Below, one piece after another: positions 43,320 to 53,078 of a stretch of 64,000 nucleotides of DNA. The position numbers were made by a program, and so were the translations under genes. The number at the start of each line of letters is the position of its first letter. The first letter of the stretch is position 1. The notes under the pieces were generated by a model that searched no databases, was not told the DNA's origin, and saw only the letters and a program-made list of their open reading frames with translations. Source of the DNA: Hyunsoonleella ulvae (GTDB lineage: Bacteria > Bacteroidota > Bacteroidia > Flavobacteriales > Flavobacteriaceae); contig NZ_JAEPJQ010000001.1 of the NCBI RefSeq assembly GCF_016827605.1, positions 620,001 through 684,000 on the forward strand. The letters run 5' to 3'.

Positions 43320-43571
43320 TTATAATAATTCTGCTTTCACATCTTCAGGAAGCTTTCTCCAATTTAAATCCATTACCGCACCTTGTAACGAATACAAATA
43401 ATAACATTTAGGAATGGTTTTATTAGGGTGCATCTCACAAATGTCTATATAGGCTTGTTTAGGAGTTCGTTCAGCTAGATCTGCCAAAGTGAAAATGCCG
43501 ATATCATTTAAAGTTCTTTCAATTGTTGCTCCTATATTTTTCGCTTTGTGTAATGTTTGCATTGTCTCCAT
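43320..43571 (-). CDS. TfoX C-terminal-domain protein
   Basis: 83 aa. HKAKNIGATIERTLNDIGI and TPKQAYIDICEMHP match the TfoX/Sxy C-terminal domain (helix-hairpin-helix-like). Only this domain is present. Small regulator or adaptor; function not established. Confidence 0.75.
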   Translation of the reverse strand: METMQTLHKAKNIGATIERTLNDIGIFTLADLAERTPKQAYIDICEMHPNKTIPKCYYLYSLQGAVMDLNWRKLPEDVKAELL

Positions 43572-43575
43572 TTTT

Positions 43576-44034
43576 TCACTCAGGTTTTGTATAAGTTACT
43601 AAATCAATGCCCACACCATTGGGATCTATAATGGCAAAATGTCTGTCGCCCCAAGGTTCACTTCTTAATTCAAAAGCTATATCAACACCTTTTTCCTTTA
43701 TTGTTTTGTAAAACTCGTCTACATTTTCAACTTCAATGGTTATGTAAACACCATTACCATTAAAAGCGGGTTTGAAAATAGGTTGTTGACTTGGGTGATT
43801 TGGTTTCAAAAAGCTCAATTCTGCTTGTCCGTTAGGTGTGTGCATCAAAAGGTAAAAATCGTTTTCAAAAGCTACTCCAAAATCCAAAATTTCGGTGTAA
43901 AAGGCTTTGGTCTCTTCTAGTTTTTCTGTAATAATTCCTGCATTTAGTTTCATAGTATTTAATTTTTGATGTTCAACTTGACTTTGCGCTATTCCAGTAA
44001 TTACTGCAAAAGCTAAAATGATAATTCGTTTCAT
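43576..44034 (-). CDS. Exported VOC family protein
   Basis: About 152 aa from ATG 44034, giving a signal peptide MKRIIILAFAVITGIAQSQ; an ATG 16 codons earlier would precede it with non-signal sequence. The VOC domain (AGIITEKLEETKAFYTEILDF to IIDPNGVGIDLVTY) follows. A periplasmic location is unusual for this mostly cytoplasmic family. 4 bp from the TfoX-like gene downstream. Confidence 0.75.
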   Translation of the reverse strand: MKRIIILAFAVITGIAQSQVEHQKLNTMKLNAGIITEKLEETKAFYTEILDFGVAFENDFYLLMHTPNGQAELSFLKPNHPSQQPIFKPAFNGNGVYITIEVENVDEFYKTIKEKGVDIAFELRSEPWGDRHFAIIDPNGVGIDLVTYTKPE

Positions 44035-44195
44035 CTGTATATATTTATTGTTTCTTATCGGTTCGATGTAAATCGCCATCAAACATTTTGGTAGGTATTA
44101 CAAATTGTCATAGTGGCTCATTTCATAGTTCTAATATTTTGTTGATACAAATTTAGAAGCTATGCTAGAGGAAAAATTGTAAAAAACGGACAAGC

Positions 44196-45008
44196 TTACT
44201 TAAACGCTTGCGATGGTGTTACACCGTAAAAGGTTTTAAAATCTTTGATGAAATGTGCTTGATCGTAAAACCCAACATCAAAAAATAGTTTTTGGGCTTT
44301 CAAGCTTTGGGAAGATGGTTTCATGTTTAAAAAGTGCTGAAACCGTACTACTTTACCAAATGCTTTTGGTGTTGTGCCGATGTAATAATTGAATACGCGT
44401 CTTAGTTGACGAGGACTCAACCCTGTATCCAAGCCATTTTCGGTTTCAATATTTCCAGAGGTTTTGAATATGAGCTGTAGTGCTTTAAAAAATCGATTGT
44501 CAAAATCGAATGATTGATTTAAAATATAGGGTGCAACAATGTAATTCAATTTTTTAGCTACAGTTGAAAAAGATTCTGAAGGATTAATACTTGTTTTTAA
44601 TTGGGTTGCAATCTCAGGAAGAATATCCTTCAACGCTTGGTCTTGATTGCTCAATGTTTTAGCATCAATTTGAAATACTAAAGGAAATATTGATGGTAAA
44701 AACCGAATACCAATATAGTTAAACTCTTTTCCGATTGGGAATTCAGTATATTTTCTACAAAAACCCATCACAAAGCTTTCCTTTAGGTTATTATGATTGA
44801 AAAAGATATCGATACAACCGTCTGATACCACACGATAAATAAATGAAGATTCCAGTTGCTGCTTGGTTTTTAACTGCCAAAAGCAGTAAATGAAATTTTG
44901 CAACTGTTTTTCTGGATGAACTTCTGTGTAGATAATACTGTTGTCTGATAATCCGACACTTGGTTGAATAGGTCTATAATAGTCTTTTATGAACTTAATG
45001 GTGTTCAT
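44196..45008 (-). CDS. AraC family transcriptional regulator
   Basis: 270 aa. N-terminal ~150 residues form a DUF6597-like sensor domain; C-terminal AraC double HTH with LSPRQLRRVFNYYIGTTPKAF and FDVGFYDQAHFIKDFKTFYGVTPSQAFK. The start overlaps the stop of the upstream CPD-containing gene by 4 bp. Confidence 0.88.
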   Translation of the reverse strand: MNTIKFIKDYYRPIQPSVGLSDNSIIYTEVHPEKQLQNFIYCFWQLKTKQQLESSFIYRVVSDGCIDIFFNHNNLKESFVMGFCRKYTEFPIGKEFNYIGIRFLPSIFPLVFQIDAKTLSNQDQALKDILPEIATQLKTSINPSESFSTVAKKLNYIVAPYILNQSFDFDNRFFKALQLIFKTSGNIETENGLDTGLSPRQLRRVFNYYIGTTPKAFGKVVRFQHFLNMKPSSQSLKAQKLFFDVGFYDQAHFIKDFKTFYGVTPSQAFK

Positions 45009-46027
45009 TGTTCAATAATGTCTAACCCATAACCAAAAGGTAATAAATCTCCAACGCGCTGCTCTGCAATTTTACCAGCGAAAATTACCTTATCTGCTTC
45101 TGTATAATTACCGTAATAGTCAATTAAAATTGAAGGTGTCTCAAACTTAATACTCGATTTTCCCCAACTCTTAAAAAGAATATTTAAAGGTTGCGATAAT
45201 GAAACACGTTTTATTTCGGTATTGCCTTTTGGTTCTACATGAAAGTATTTCCATGGATCTACAGGGGTATTTTTAGAATAGATTTGATATTTGTTTTCTT
45301 TAAATTTTTGGATATAAAGGGCACGCATAAATTGTAGTTTAGAACCATCATACGCCTTTCTTCTATTTTTGCGTGCTTTTTTCTTATCAAAATCCTCAAA
45401 ATCTTGGTAATACGAATTACCTAGAAATCCTACTCTTTTCACACTGAAGGCTCCTTGGTTTGGAGTTGGGGGATTAAATTCTAATGTAAAGGAATTTAGA
45501 TCGTAAGTTAGATTGTATTGTAATGCGTTATTTGTAATACGTAAAGGAGCTTTAGAATGAGCTGTTAATACTCTTTCTTTTTTGTTGTAACGTAGTATAA
45601 TATCATCCTCGTTTAGAATAGTGCAAGATTTACCAAACCTCGAAAGTCCTAAAAATTCTCTTCTAAAAAATCGAAGCTTTTGCTTTCGTGTTAGTCCGTC
45701 ATTGGCATTTACAACAACTTCTTCCAAACTTTCGTAGTCTTCTTCTAGTAAAATCATTAAAGTATTACTCGTTCTATAATTAGTAACGACCTGTTTTTTA
45801 TAACCCAAAAAGGATATAATTAAGGGTGATTTTATAGCATCAGAATATTTTATAGAAAATTTACCATCACTGTTGGTAATTACTCCTAGGGTTGTATTAT
45901 CAAAATAAACAGTAGCTGTTTCAATTGGGGTTTTGGTTTTGGAATCTAAAACAGTACCTGAAAGCGTCTGGGAATACCCAATTAAATTGGTTAAAATAAC
46001 TACTAAAAGAAAGAAATTAGCCCTCAT
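45005..46027 (-). CDS. Secreted carboxypeptidase-like regulatory-domain protein
   Basis: 340 aa. Signal peptide (LTNLIGYSQ), then a CarbopepD_reg_2-like beta domain (LSGTVLDSKTKTPIETATVY ... VITNSDGKFSIKY) as in the N-terminus of TonB receptors, followed by ~230 residues without a barrel. Outer-membrane associated, role unknown. Overlaps the upstream acyltransferase gene by 11 bp. Confidence 0.78.
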   Translation of the reverse strand: MRANFFLLVVILTNLIGYSQTLSGTVLDSKTKTPIETATVYFDNTTLGVITNSDGKFSIKYSDAIKSPLIISFLGYKKQVVTNYRTSNTLMILLEEDYESLEEVVVNANDGLTRKQKLRFFRREFLGLSRFGKSCTILNEDDIILRYNKKERVLTAHSKAPLRITNNALQYNLTYDLNSFTLEFNPPTPNQGAFSVKRVGFLGNSYYQDFEDFDKKKARKNRRKAYDGSKLQFMRALYIQKFKENKYQIYSKNTPVDPWKYFHVEPKGNTEIKRVSLSQPLNILFKSWGKSSIKFETPSILIDYYGNYTEADKVIFAGKIAEQRVGDLLPFGYGLDIIEQ

Positions 46028-47846
46028 TGTTTTCCATAAGCTTTTGTTCTAACTCAGCTTGGAATTCTTCCATTACGGGTCTAACAGTACTCTCAGGTAA
46101 ATCAGCTATTTTAATGTACATTAATCCGTCCACGGAATTATTAAAGAGTGGATCTACATTAAATGCTACCAATTTTGCATTTTGCTTTATGTATTTCTTT
46201 AAGAGAACTGGGAGTCTTAAAGCTCCAGGTTCTATCTCATCGATAAACTTATCAAATTTGTTTAAATCTGCTGCTGTTTCATCAAAAACAAAGTCTTTAT
46301 CTGCATCCTTTAATTTTACTTTAAACTCCTTTTTAGGACGTACATATTGTGCCAAATAAGGGTCGTAATAGTGTGACTTCATAAACTCAATCATCAAGGA
46401 TTTTGAGAAGTTTGAGAATTGGTTACTAATGCTTACCCCTCCTATTAAATAGTTATGTTCGGGATAGCGCAAGGTAGTATGGACAATACCTTTCCAAAGT
46501 AAAAATAAAGGCATTGGTTTTTGCTGGTACTCTTTAATGATAAAAGCACGCCCCATTTCTATGGACTCACTCATCATTTTATAAAGTTCTGGCTCAAATC
46601 TAAATAAATCCTGTAGGTAAAAACCATTTATACCATATCGTGCAAATATTTTAGAACCTAACCCCATTCTGTAGGCTCCTGCTATAATTTTCTTGTCATT
46701 ATCCCACAAAAACATATGATGGTAATAGTTATCAAAATCATCTAAGTCTATGGCTTCGTTGGTACCTTCTCCCACTTCCCTAAATGTAATTTCCCTTAAC
46801 CTGCCTATTTCTCTTAGGATGTTGGGGATTTTTTTAGCATCTGCTAAAAACACCTCATAATTTTTACTTTCTAAAAGTCTGGACTTATCCTGCCTCAAGG
46901 ATTCCACCTCCTCAATCATTATAGTATTATCAACTGGTGTGACTATATTCTTTGGAGGTTTAGGTACTTTTAATGATGATGATATATTATCTAGAATTTT
47001 GGATTTATCCTCAAAAGCATTAGACAGCATATAAGTCTTCTTTCTGATGAATTCTGAAAAATCCTCTAATGCAGTATACTCTTTTTGGTCTTTTACCGAA
47101 ATAGGTTTTCCTATTCTAACTTTTATGGTTCTTCGCTTTTGGGTTAACAACTCCGAAGGTAGTTTTGCTGTTCTAAACGTATCACTTATTTTAGAAAGCT
47201 TGTAAAATAATTTGCTGTTTTTTGCGTGAAAATAAATAGGTACAATAGGTACTTCTGCCTTTTTAACCAACTTCATGGCTGCTTCTTCCCAAGGTTTATC
47301 TACTACTAATTTTCCATCTTTATAAGTTGAAACCTCACCTGCTGGGAAAATACCTAGTGGGTGACCTTCACGCAAATGCAAAATAGCATTCTTAAAACCT
47401 GCTATACTGGATTTTGCATCCTTTCTGTCTTCAAAAGGATTAACAGGCATAATGTAGGGCTTTAACGGCAAAATACGATGCAATAAAAAATTAGCTATTA
47501 TCTTAAAATCTGCACGTTGCTCTAACATTAATTTTAACAATAAAATTCCATCTATTCCACCCAAAGGATGATTAGAAATAGTAATGTAAGCACCGTCTTT
47601 GGGTAAGCGTTTTATATCTTCTTCTGGTATTTCAAACTTAATTTGAAAATCCTCTAAAATAGCATTTAAAAATTCAAGATCGCTTAAATGTTTATTACGC
47701 TTGTAGATTTTATTTAGCGTAGAAATTTTAAGTACCTTCATGAGTATCCAACCTATAAAAGTACCTAAAAACCCATACTTATCAAGCTGTATAGCCGTAG
47801 CAACTTCTTTTGCTGTTACCAATCCAATATCTTGCTGTTTCCCCAT
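46017..47846 (-). CDS. Bifunctional acyltransferase (GNAT plus PlsC), OlsF-like
   Basis: 609 aa. N-terminal ~270 residues are a PlsC-type acyltransferase with the motif NHPLGGIDG (H and D of HXnD) and GIFPAGEVST; C-terminal ~300 residues are an OlsB-like GNAT acyltransferase with REITFREVGEGTNEAIDLDD and FVDEIEPGALRLPVLL-like blocks. OlsF enzymes with this layout make ornithine lipids in Serratia and Flavobacterium. The product here may be ornithine, glycine or lysine lipid. Confidence 0.8.
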   Translation of the reverse strand: MGKQQDIGLVTAKEVATAIQLDKYGFLGTFIGWILMKVLKISTLNKIYKRNKHLSDLEFLNAILEDFQIKFEIPEEDIKRLPKDGAYITISNHPLGGIDGILLLKLMLEQRADFKIIANFLLHRILPLKPYIMPVNPFEDRKDAKSSIAGFKNAILHLREGHPLGIFPAGEVSTYKDGKLVVDKPWEEAAMKLVKKAEVPIVPIYFHAKNSKLFYKLSKISDTFRTAKLPSELLTQKRRTIKVRIGKPISVKDQKEYTALEDFSEFIRKKTYMLSNAFEDKSKILDNISSSLKVPKPPKNIVTPVDNTIMIEEVESLRQDKSRLLESKNYEVFLADAKKIPNILREIGRLREITFREVGEGTNEAIDLDDFDNYYHHMFLWDNDKKIIAGAYRMGLGSKIFARYGINGFYLQDLFRFEPELYKMMSESIEMGRAFIIKEYQQKPMPLFLLWKGIVHTTLRYPEHNYLIGGVSISNQFSNFSKSLMIEFMKSHYYDPYLAQYVRPKKEFKVKLKDADKDFVFDETAADLNKFDKFIDEIEPGALRLPVLLKKYIKQNAKLVAFNVDPLFNNSVDGLMYIKIADLPESTVRPVMEEFQAELEQKLMENNEG

Positions 47847-47869
47847 TAGCGTAAAAGTAATAAATAAAA

Positions 47870-49120
47870 CTATTTGGTAACTATTTGTACTGTTTCTTGT
47901 GTTAATTGTTTTAATAACAGCGTCTTGCCTTCTTCTAACTTTTTTAAAGCCTCATTATTGTAATGTCTAATGGTATATAAAGCAACGTTTTCATGACAGG
48001 TTACTTTAAATTTAGCCTTAAGATGTTGCAATAGTTGCTCTAGGTTATTAAAAATATTATCTATACAAACCGAAAAGCTTATAGCTGAGTTTTGTATCAC
48101 ATCTACTTTCATTTTATAGGTATGCAGTAACTGAAAAATTTCGCTAATGTTGTCTTCAACGATATATGAAAAATCTAAGGAGGATAATGACAATAACACC
48201 TGATTCTTTTTCACTATAAAGCATGGTATATTTGGTTGTAAGGCAGTGCCTTTACCTACACGGGTACCTTCTTCTTTTGGATTTAAAAAAGATTTAACAT
48301 ACAACGGGATTTCCTTACGCTGAAGTGGTTGTAAAGTTTTAGGATGAATAACTGAAGCCCCATAAAAGGCTAATTCTATGGCTTCTTCATAAGATATTTG
48401 ATGCAATAATTGGGCATTATCAAAATATCTAGGGTCAGCATTTAAAACACCTGGAACATCTTTCCAAATTGTTACACTTTTGGCATTAAGGCAATAGGCA
48501 TAAATTGCTGCAGTGTAATCACTTCCCTCTCTTCCCAATGTGGTTGTAAAATTGTTAGCATCGCTCCCCAGAAAACCTTGGGTAATATTTAAACTACTCT
48601 TTTTAAAGTTAGAAGCAATGTTATGCTGTGTCTCCTCCCAATTTACATTAGCGCGTCTGTAGTAACTATCTGTTTTAACCTGCATTCTGGCATCAATCCA
48701 TTGTGTTTTTATATTAATACTATCCAGATAAGCACTAATAATGGTAGTGGATACTAATTCTCCAAAACAGACAATTTGGTCGTAAACAAAATTATAATTT
48801 GGCGATTTATTAGTGCTTAAAATAGCATCAAGCTCTCTAAAAAGCATATTTGTTTTTTTAAAAACGGGATGGGATTCGTTTTCAAATAAGTCCAGTAAAA
48901 TATTATTGTGAAATTTAATTACCTCTTGTAAAGCACTCTTAAGATGCGTTTTTTTATTAAAGTAATTATATATCACAGCCTCAAGAGCATTAGTAGTTTT
49001 ACCCATTGCAGAAACTACTACTAGGGTGTTTTTGTAGCCAACGGTTTGCAAGACTGTTGCCATGTTTTTAATACCATTAGCATCTTTTACTGAAGCGCCA
49101 CCAAACTTAAATACTTGCAT
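47870..49120 (-). CDS. Aspartate kinase
   Basis: 416 aa. KFGGASVKD at the N-terminus, LGREGSDYTAA and DVPGVLNADPR kinase motifs, then a C-terminal regulatory (ACT-like) part starting about residue 300. Catalyses the first step of the aspartate pathway (lysine, threonine, methionine). Monofunctional, without a homoserine dehydrogenase domain. Two bases separate it from the GNAT gene. Confidence 0.9.
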   Translation of the reverse strand: MQVFKFGGASVKDANGIKNMATVLQTVGYKNTLVVVSAMGKTTNALEAVIYNYFNKKTHLKSALQEVIKFHNNILLDLFENESHPVFKKTNMLFRELDAILSTNKSPNYNFVYDQIVCFGELVSTTIISAYLDSINIKTQWIDARMQVKTDSYYRRANVNWEETQHNIASNFKKSSLNITQGFLGSDANNFTTTLGREGSDYTAAIYAYCLNAKSVTIWKDVPGVLNADPRYFDNAQLLHQISYEEAIELAFYGASVIHPKTLQPLQRKEIPLYVKSFLNPKEEGTRVGKGTALQPNIPCFIVKKNQVLLSLSSLDFSYIVEDNISEIFQLLHTYKMKVDVIQNSAISFSVCIDNIFNNLEQLLQHLKAKFKVTCHENVALYTIRHYNNEALKKLEEGKTLLLKQLTQETVQIVTK

Positions 49121-49121
49121 G

Positions 49122-49601
49122 CTATAATTTAGAAATATACTGCTTTATACCTTCTTCGTTTAATTGTACTACATTCCAATCACGCATTACATTAGCGCCA
49201 TTTTTTTCATAAAACTTAATTGCGGGTTCGTTCCAATCTAAAACCTCCCAATTGATACGTTTAACACCTAATTTATGTCCATATTTAACAACTTCATCTA
49301 ATAATTTAGACCCTAAACCATATCCCCGCATAGCTTCACTTACTATTAAATCCTCTAGATGAATAGCTCTACCTTTCCACGTAGAATAGCGATTATACAC
49401 CAAAGCGATACCTTCTATTTTAGCATCGACCTCAGCAACAAAGCAGTGAAATTGGGGTTGCTTACCAAAACCATCACGTTCTAAATCTTCTATAGTAACT
49501 TCAACAGCCTCAGGTTCATTTTCAAAAACAGCTAGTTCTTTTATTAGGTTTAATACCTGTGACATATCCTCTTTTTTCGAGTCTCTAATTATCAATTCCA
49601 T
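49122..49601 (-). CDS. GNAT family N-acetyltransferase
   Basis: 159 aa. HLEDLIVSEAMRGYGLGSKLL contains the acetyl-CoA pyrophosphate-binding R/Q-x-x-G-x-G/A motif. WEVLDWNEPAIKFYEKNGA is typical of diamine (SSAT-like) acetyltransferases. Substrate unproven. Upstream of aspartate kinase in one transcript. Confidence 0.88.
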   Translation of the reverse strand: MELIIRDSKKEDMSQVLNLIKELAVFENEPEAVEVTIEDLERDGFGKQPQFHCFVAEVDAKIEGIALVYNRYSTWKGRAIHLEDLIVSEAMRGYGLGSKLLDEVVKYGHKLGVKRINWEVLDWNEPAIKFYEKNGANVMRDWNVVQLNEEGIKQYISKL

Positions 49602-49722
49602 AACTTATCTGTATAGAATTCAAATATAGTTTAAAGTTCATATTTTATTATACTTATAAATTACGAAAACGTTGTAATTCTTGAAATTTTATAGATATTT
49701 GTATTACTAAACTCAAACATTT

Positions 49723-50730
49723 ATGTCGCAAAAGAAGCAAACTTTAGGAGAATTTATTATTGAAAACCAGTCATCATTTAAATATTCATCTGGGGAATTA
49801 TCAAGTCTTTTAAACTCTATTCGTTTAGCAGCCAAGGTAGTTAATCATGAAGTAAACAAAGCAGGATTGGTGGATATTATTGGTGCTGTAGGAGATACAA
49901 ATATTCAAGGTGAAGATCAACAAAAATTAGATGTTTATGCTAATGATAAATTTATACAAACCCTTACGCGACGTAACATAATTTGTGGCTTGGCTAGCGA
50001 AGAAGAAGATGATTTTATTGCCATAAATAGCCAAGATGAAAATCACCAAAACAAATATGTAGTACTTATAGATCCCTTAGATGGCTCTTCTAATATTGAT
50101 GTAAATGTCTCCGTTGGAACCATTTTCTCAATATACCGCAGAGTAACTCCAATAGGTACACCTGTACAGTTAGAAGACTTTCTACAGAAGGGAAGTGAAC
50201 AAGTAGCTGCTGGATATGTGGTTTATGGGACCTCTACCATGCTTGTTTATACCACTGGAGACGGTGTTAATGGGTTTACTTTAAACCCTGCAATAGGGTC
50301 TTTCTATTTATCTCACCCCGATATGAAGTTCCCAGAAGATGGCACTATTTATTCTGTAAATGAAGGGAATTACCTTGATTTCCCTAAAGGCATAAAAAAC
50401 TATATAAAATATTGTCAAGCCGAAGAAGGAGAGCGACCATATACATCTAGATATATTGGTTCTTTAGTTTCAGATTTCCATAGAAATATGATCAAAGGTG
50501 GCGTGTATTTATATCCTCAAGGTTCCAGAAACCCTAATGGTAAACTTCGATTGCTTTATGAATGTAATCCTATGGCTTTTTTAGCTGAACAAGCTAACGG
50601 AAAAGCAAGTGATGGCTTTACCCGAATTATGGATATAGAGCCTACGGAATTACACCAACGCGTCCCTTTTATTTGTGGAAGCATAAATATGGTAGATAAA
50701 GTTGAAGAATTTATGCGGGATGCACAATAA
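49723..50730 (+). CDS. fbp: Fructose-1,6-bisphosphatase class I
   Basis: 335 aa, full length. [25 protein letters not shown] is the metal/phosphate site signature; [19 protein letters not shown] and [22 protein letters not shown] complete the active site. Gluconeogenic dephosphorylation of fructose 1,6-bisphosphate. Monocistronic, with a promoter region at about 49690-49715 (ATATTTG) and its own terminator. Confidence 0.95.
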   Translation: MSQKKQTLGEFIIENQSSFKYSSGELSSLLNSIRLAAKVVNHEVNKAGLVDIIGAVGDTNIQGEDQQKLDVYANDKFIQTLTRRNIICGLASEEEDDFIAINSQDENHQNKYVVLIDPLDGSSNIDVNVSVGTIFSIYRRVTPIGTPVQLEDFLQKGSEQVAAGYVVYGTSTMLVYTTGDGVNGFTLNPAIGSFYLSHPDMKFPEDGTIYSVNEGNYLDFPKGIKNYIKYCQAEEGERPYTSRYIGSLVSDFHRNMIKGGVYLYPQGSRNPNGKLRLLYECNPMAFLAEQANGKASDGFTRIMDIEPTELHQRVPFICGSINMVDKVEEFMRDAQ

Positions 50731-50762
50731 AAAAAGCAAATCGATAAAGATTTGCTTTTTAA
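50731..50762. terminator. Bidirectional terminator after fbp
   Basis: AAAGCAAATC / GATTTGCTTT stem with a 6-nt loop, A-run and T-run on either side; serves fbp and the opposing repeat-protein gene. Confidence 0.85.
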
Positions 50763-50797
50763 TAATTCCCTAAGAGGAATCTTGTTGAAATAGCAAC

Positions 50798-52015
50798 TTA
50801 GTTTTTTACTATTTTAAAGGACGCACTGCCTGTATCAGTTTTTATATTCAAAATATAAATACCTTGATTCAAACTAGTTAAATCTAAAATATTTTTATGC
50901 CCTGTGTTTGAATAGACTGTTTTCCCTATTGCATCATATATCTCTGTCTTTGTTATTTTGATATTATTAGGTGTATTTATCACTAACCTATCAGAAAACG
51001 GATTTGGATATAGTTTTGTGAGTCTAAATAAACTACTCTCTGTACTAAGGCTCGCATCAATATTAAAACTCGCAGAATCATAAATAGACCAGTCTCCATT
51101 TGTATCTTGAACCCTTATATAAAAAATATGATCTCCTTCTGCTAGTCCAGATGAATCGATATTGAGTGTTTGGGTAGATAAAGATGGATTACTAAAAACT
51201 ACAGAAGTTCCGTTTCCTACACCTGGATCTGTATCAATAAAATACTCGGCTGCACTAATTTCATCAGGAGATACATCAAAATCTTTAATATAAATAACTT
51301 GCCTATCATACAAACTCCAATTCCCAGAACTATCTTGGGTTCTTAAATAAAAATTATGAAACCCTTCGGGTAATCCAGTAGTCGCAATAGAGAACGTTTG
51401 CGTTAAGGTTCCAGAATTGGTATCCACACTCAATGATGTTCCATTTCCTATACCGGGATCAGTATTAAAAAAATATTCTGCAGCTGTAATTGTATATGCA
51501 TCAAAATGCTTTACATAGAATACCTCTCTATCGTATAAACTCCAACTATTATCAGTATTTAAGGTTCTAATGTAAAGATTATGAAACCCTTCAGATAATG
51601 CATTCGTTGGAATAGTAAATGTTTGCGTTAATTGCCCTGTATTACTATTTACAGTTAAAGCTATTCCGTTTCCTACTCCTGGATCTGTATTAAAAAAATA
51701 CTCAGCCGCCGTTATATTTGAAGTTAAAAAACTTTTGAGGTAAAAGCTTTTTCTGTCATACAAACTCCAATTGTTATCACTATTGTATGTACGAACATAT
51801 AAACTGTGAAATCCATCTGAGAGGCCTGTAGTAGGAATGGAAAATGTTTGCGTTAGTTGTCCCGTATTACTATTTATAACTAATGCTGTACCGTTACCAA
51901 CTCCTGGGTCTGTATTAAAAAAATACTCGGCATTAGTTATGGTTTGCGAAAAGCAAAAGCAAACACTAAATAGTAAAAAGACACTCGATAAAAGTCGTCC
52001 CATATTAATTAGCAT
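50798..52015 (-). CDS. T9SS-exported protein with four ~70-residue repeats
   Basis: 405 aa. Signal peptide ending CFCFSQ. Four tandem repeats, each with (S/T)AAEYFFNTDPGVGNG-type start, a TQTF segment, GLxEGFHxxYxR and NWSLYDR end (repeat starts near residues 28, 98, 170 and 245). The C-terminal ~75 residues (LYPNPFSDRLVI ... GIYILNIKTDTGSASFKIVKN) are a Por-secretion type A sorting domain. Likely displayed at the surface. Its start lies 11 bp inside the preceding gene. Confidence 0.85.
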   Translation of the reverse strand: MLINMGRLLSSVFLLFSVCFCFSQTITNAEYFFNTDPGVGNGTALVINSNTGQLTQTFSIPTTGLSDGFHSLYVRTYNSDNNWSLYDRKSFYLKSFLTSNITAAEYFFNTDPGVGNGIALTVNSNTGQLTQTFTIPTNALSEGFHNLYIRTLNTDNSWSLYDREVFYVKHFDAYTITAAEYFFNTDPGIGNGTSLSVDTNSGTLTQTFSIATTGLPEGFHNFYLRTQDSSGNWSLYDRQVIYIKDFDVSPDEISAAEYFIDTDPGVGNGTSVVFSNPSLSTQTLNIDSSGLAEGDHIFYIRVQDTNGDWSIYDSASFNIDASLSTESSLFRLTKLYPNPFSDRLVINTPNNIKITKTEIYDAIGKTVYSNTGHKNILDLTSLNQGIYILNIKTDTGSASFKIVKN

Positions 52016-53036
52016 TTGTATCGATAGTTACACTTAAGTTAGCCTCTGGAGCAATTCTATCAGTGATATTTGTAATTTTTACAGTAGGAATGCCATTTGT
52101 AAAACCAGAGTTGTTAAAGCTAAATACACTACCATCATAAATTCCCATATCTACGCCTCCTGTCCCTGAACCAATTGCTGGAGAACCAGCTTGTAAATTA
52201 TAATTATCTATAGCCGGGTTAAAACTTGTATCGTCTGCACTCACAAAATTTGGGTTTTGGTCGTTTATGTTATTCGAGCCAGAAAGCGCCGTAATACTTC
52301 CAGATCCCAGATTATAAGTTAAACAGTTTTCGAAAATTACACCTGCTGCATTTGGATCGAAACTACTAGACCTGTTAAAATAAAATATATTATTTTGAGC
52401 TGTTACACTACCATCTACACTACGGGCATTATATACTGGATAATCAAAATAAGGACCTAAAAAAACATTGTTTTTAATAGTAATAGAATTATAATTTTTA
52501 AGCCCAATGTAATACAGAATTATATTGTTAGATATTATAGCATTTGTATAATTATTATTATTACTTGATGCACTTGTGCTACCTATTTGATAAATAATGT
52601 TTCCTCTAACCAGTATATCATCAACTCCTGCATTAGAAAACAACAAAACACTATCAATATAACAGTTTTCAATAACTATTCCTGTAAGTACCGTACTGTT
52701 ATTGGTATATACATCATCAGTTATATATAGTCCACTAAATTTACTATTTGATGCATTGTCTAAGAGTACTATGTCATCTATAAAGGTTTTTTTATCTGCA
52801 TCCCCATGGCTAAAACCAATAATTGTGAGTTGTTTATTGATGTTAATGATACCATAATTAGTTTCAGAGGCGTGCACATAAATAGTATCTCCATTACTAG
52901 CTGCAGAAATTGCGCTTTGCAAATCACTGTATTGCGCATTTGCTCCCACAGAGTTATCAACTGTAATGATATTTTGCGCTCCAGATATAAAGGATAAGAG
53001 TAATGCAGTTGCTAAAATTGTAATTTTTGTTTTCAT
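52005..53036 (-). CDS. Secreted right-handed beta-helix protein
   Basis: 343 aa with signal peptide (FISGAQ). YSDLQSAISAASNGDTIYVHA is the usual start of pectate-lyase-like parallel beta helices; short Asn-rich strands (NVFLG, NIFYF, NNIIL) follow. No sorting domain at its C-terminus, which ends IDTNAN inside the next gene; a -1/+1 shift could in principle join it to the repeat protein. Probably surface adhesin or sugar-binding. Confidence 0.75.
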   Translation of the reverse strand: MKTKITILATALLLSFISGAQNIITVDNSVGANAQYSDLQSAISAASNGDTIYVHASETNYGIININKQLTIIGFSHGDADKKTFIDDIVLLDNASNSKFSGLYITDDVYTNNSTVLTGIVIENCYIDSVLLFSNAGVDDILVRGNIIYQIGSTSASSNNNNYTNAIISNNIILYYIGLKNYNSITIKNNVFLGPYFDYPVYNARSVDGSVTAQNNIFYFNRSSSFDPNAAGVIFENCLTYNLGSGSITALSGSNNINDQNPNFVSADDTSFNPAIDNYNLQAGSPAIGSGTGGVDMGIYDGSVFSFNNSGFTNGIPTVKITNITDRIAPEANLSVTIDTNAN

Positions 53037-53078
53037 TGTTTTTGTTTTATGGATTAATAAATTTTTAAGTGTTTATTT

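Noticed and set aside
52005-53036. Beta-helix and repeat genes as one frameshifted gene
   Set aside because: The downstream gene has its own good signal peptide right at its start, so two genes are more likely.
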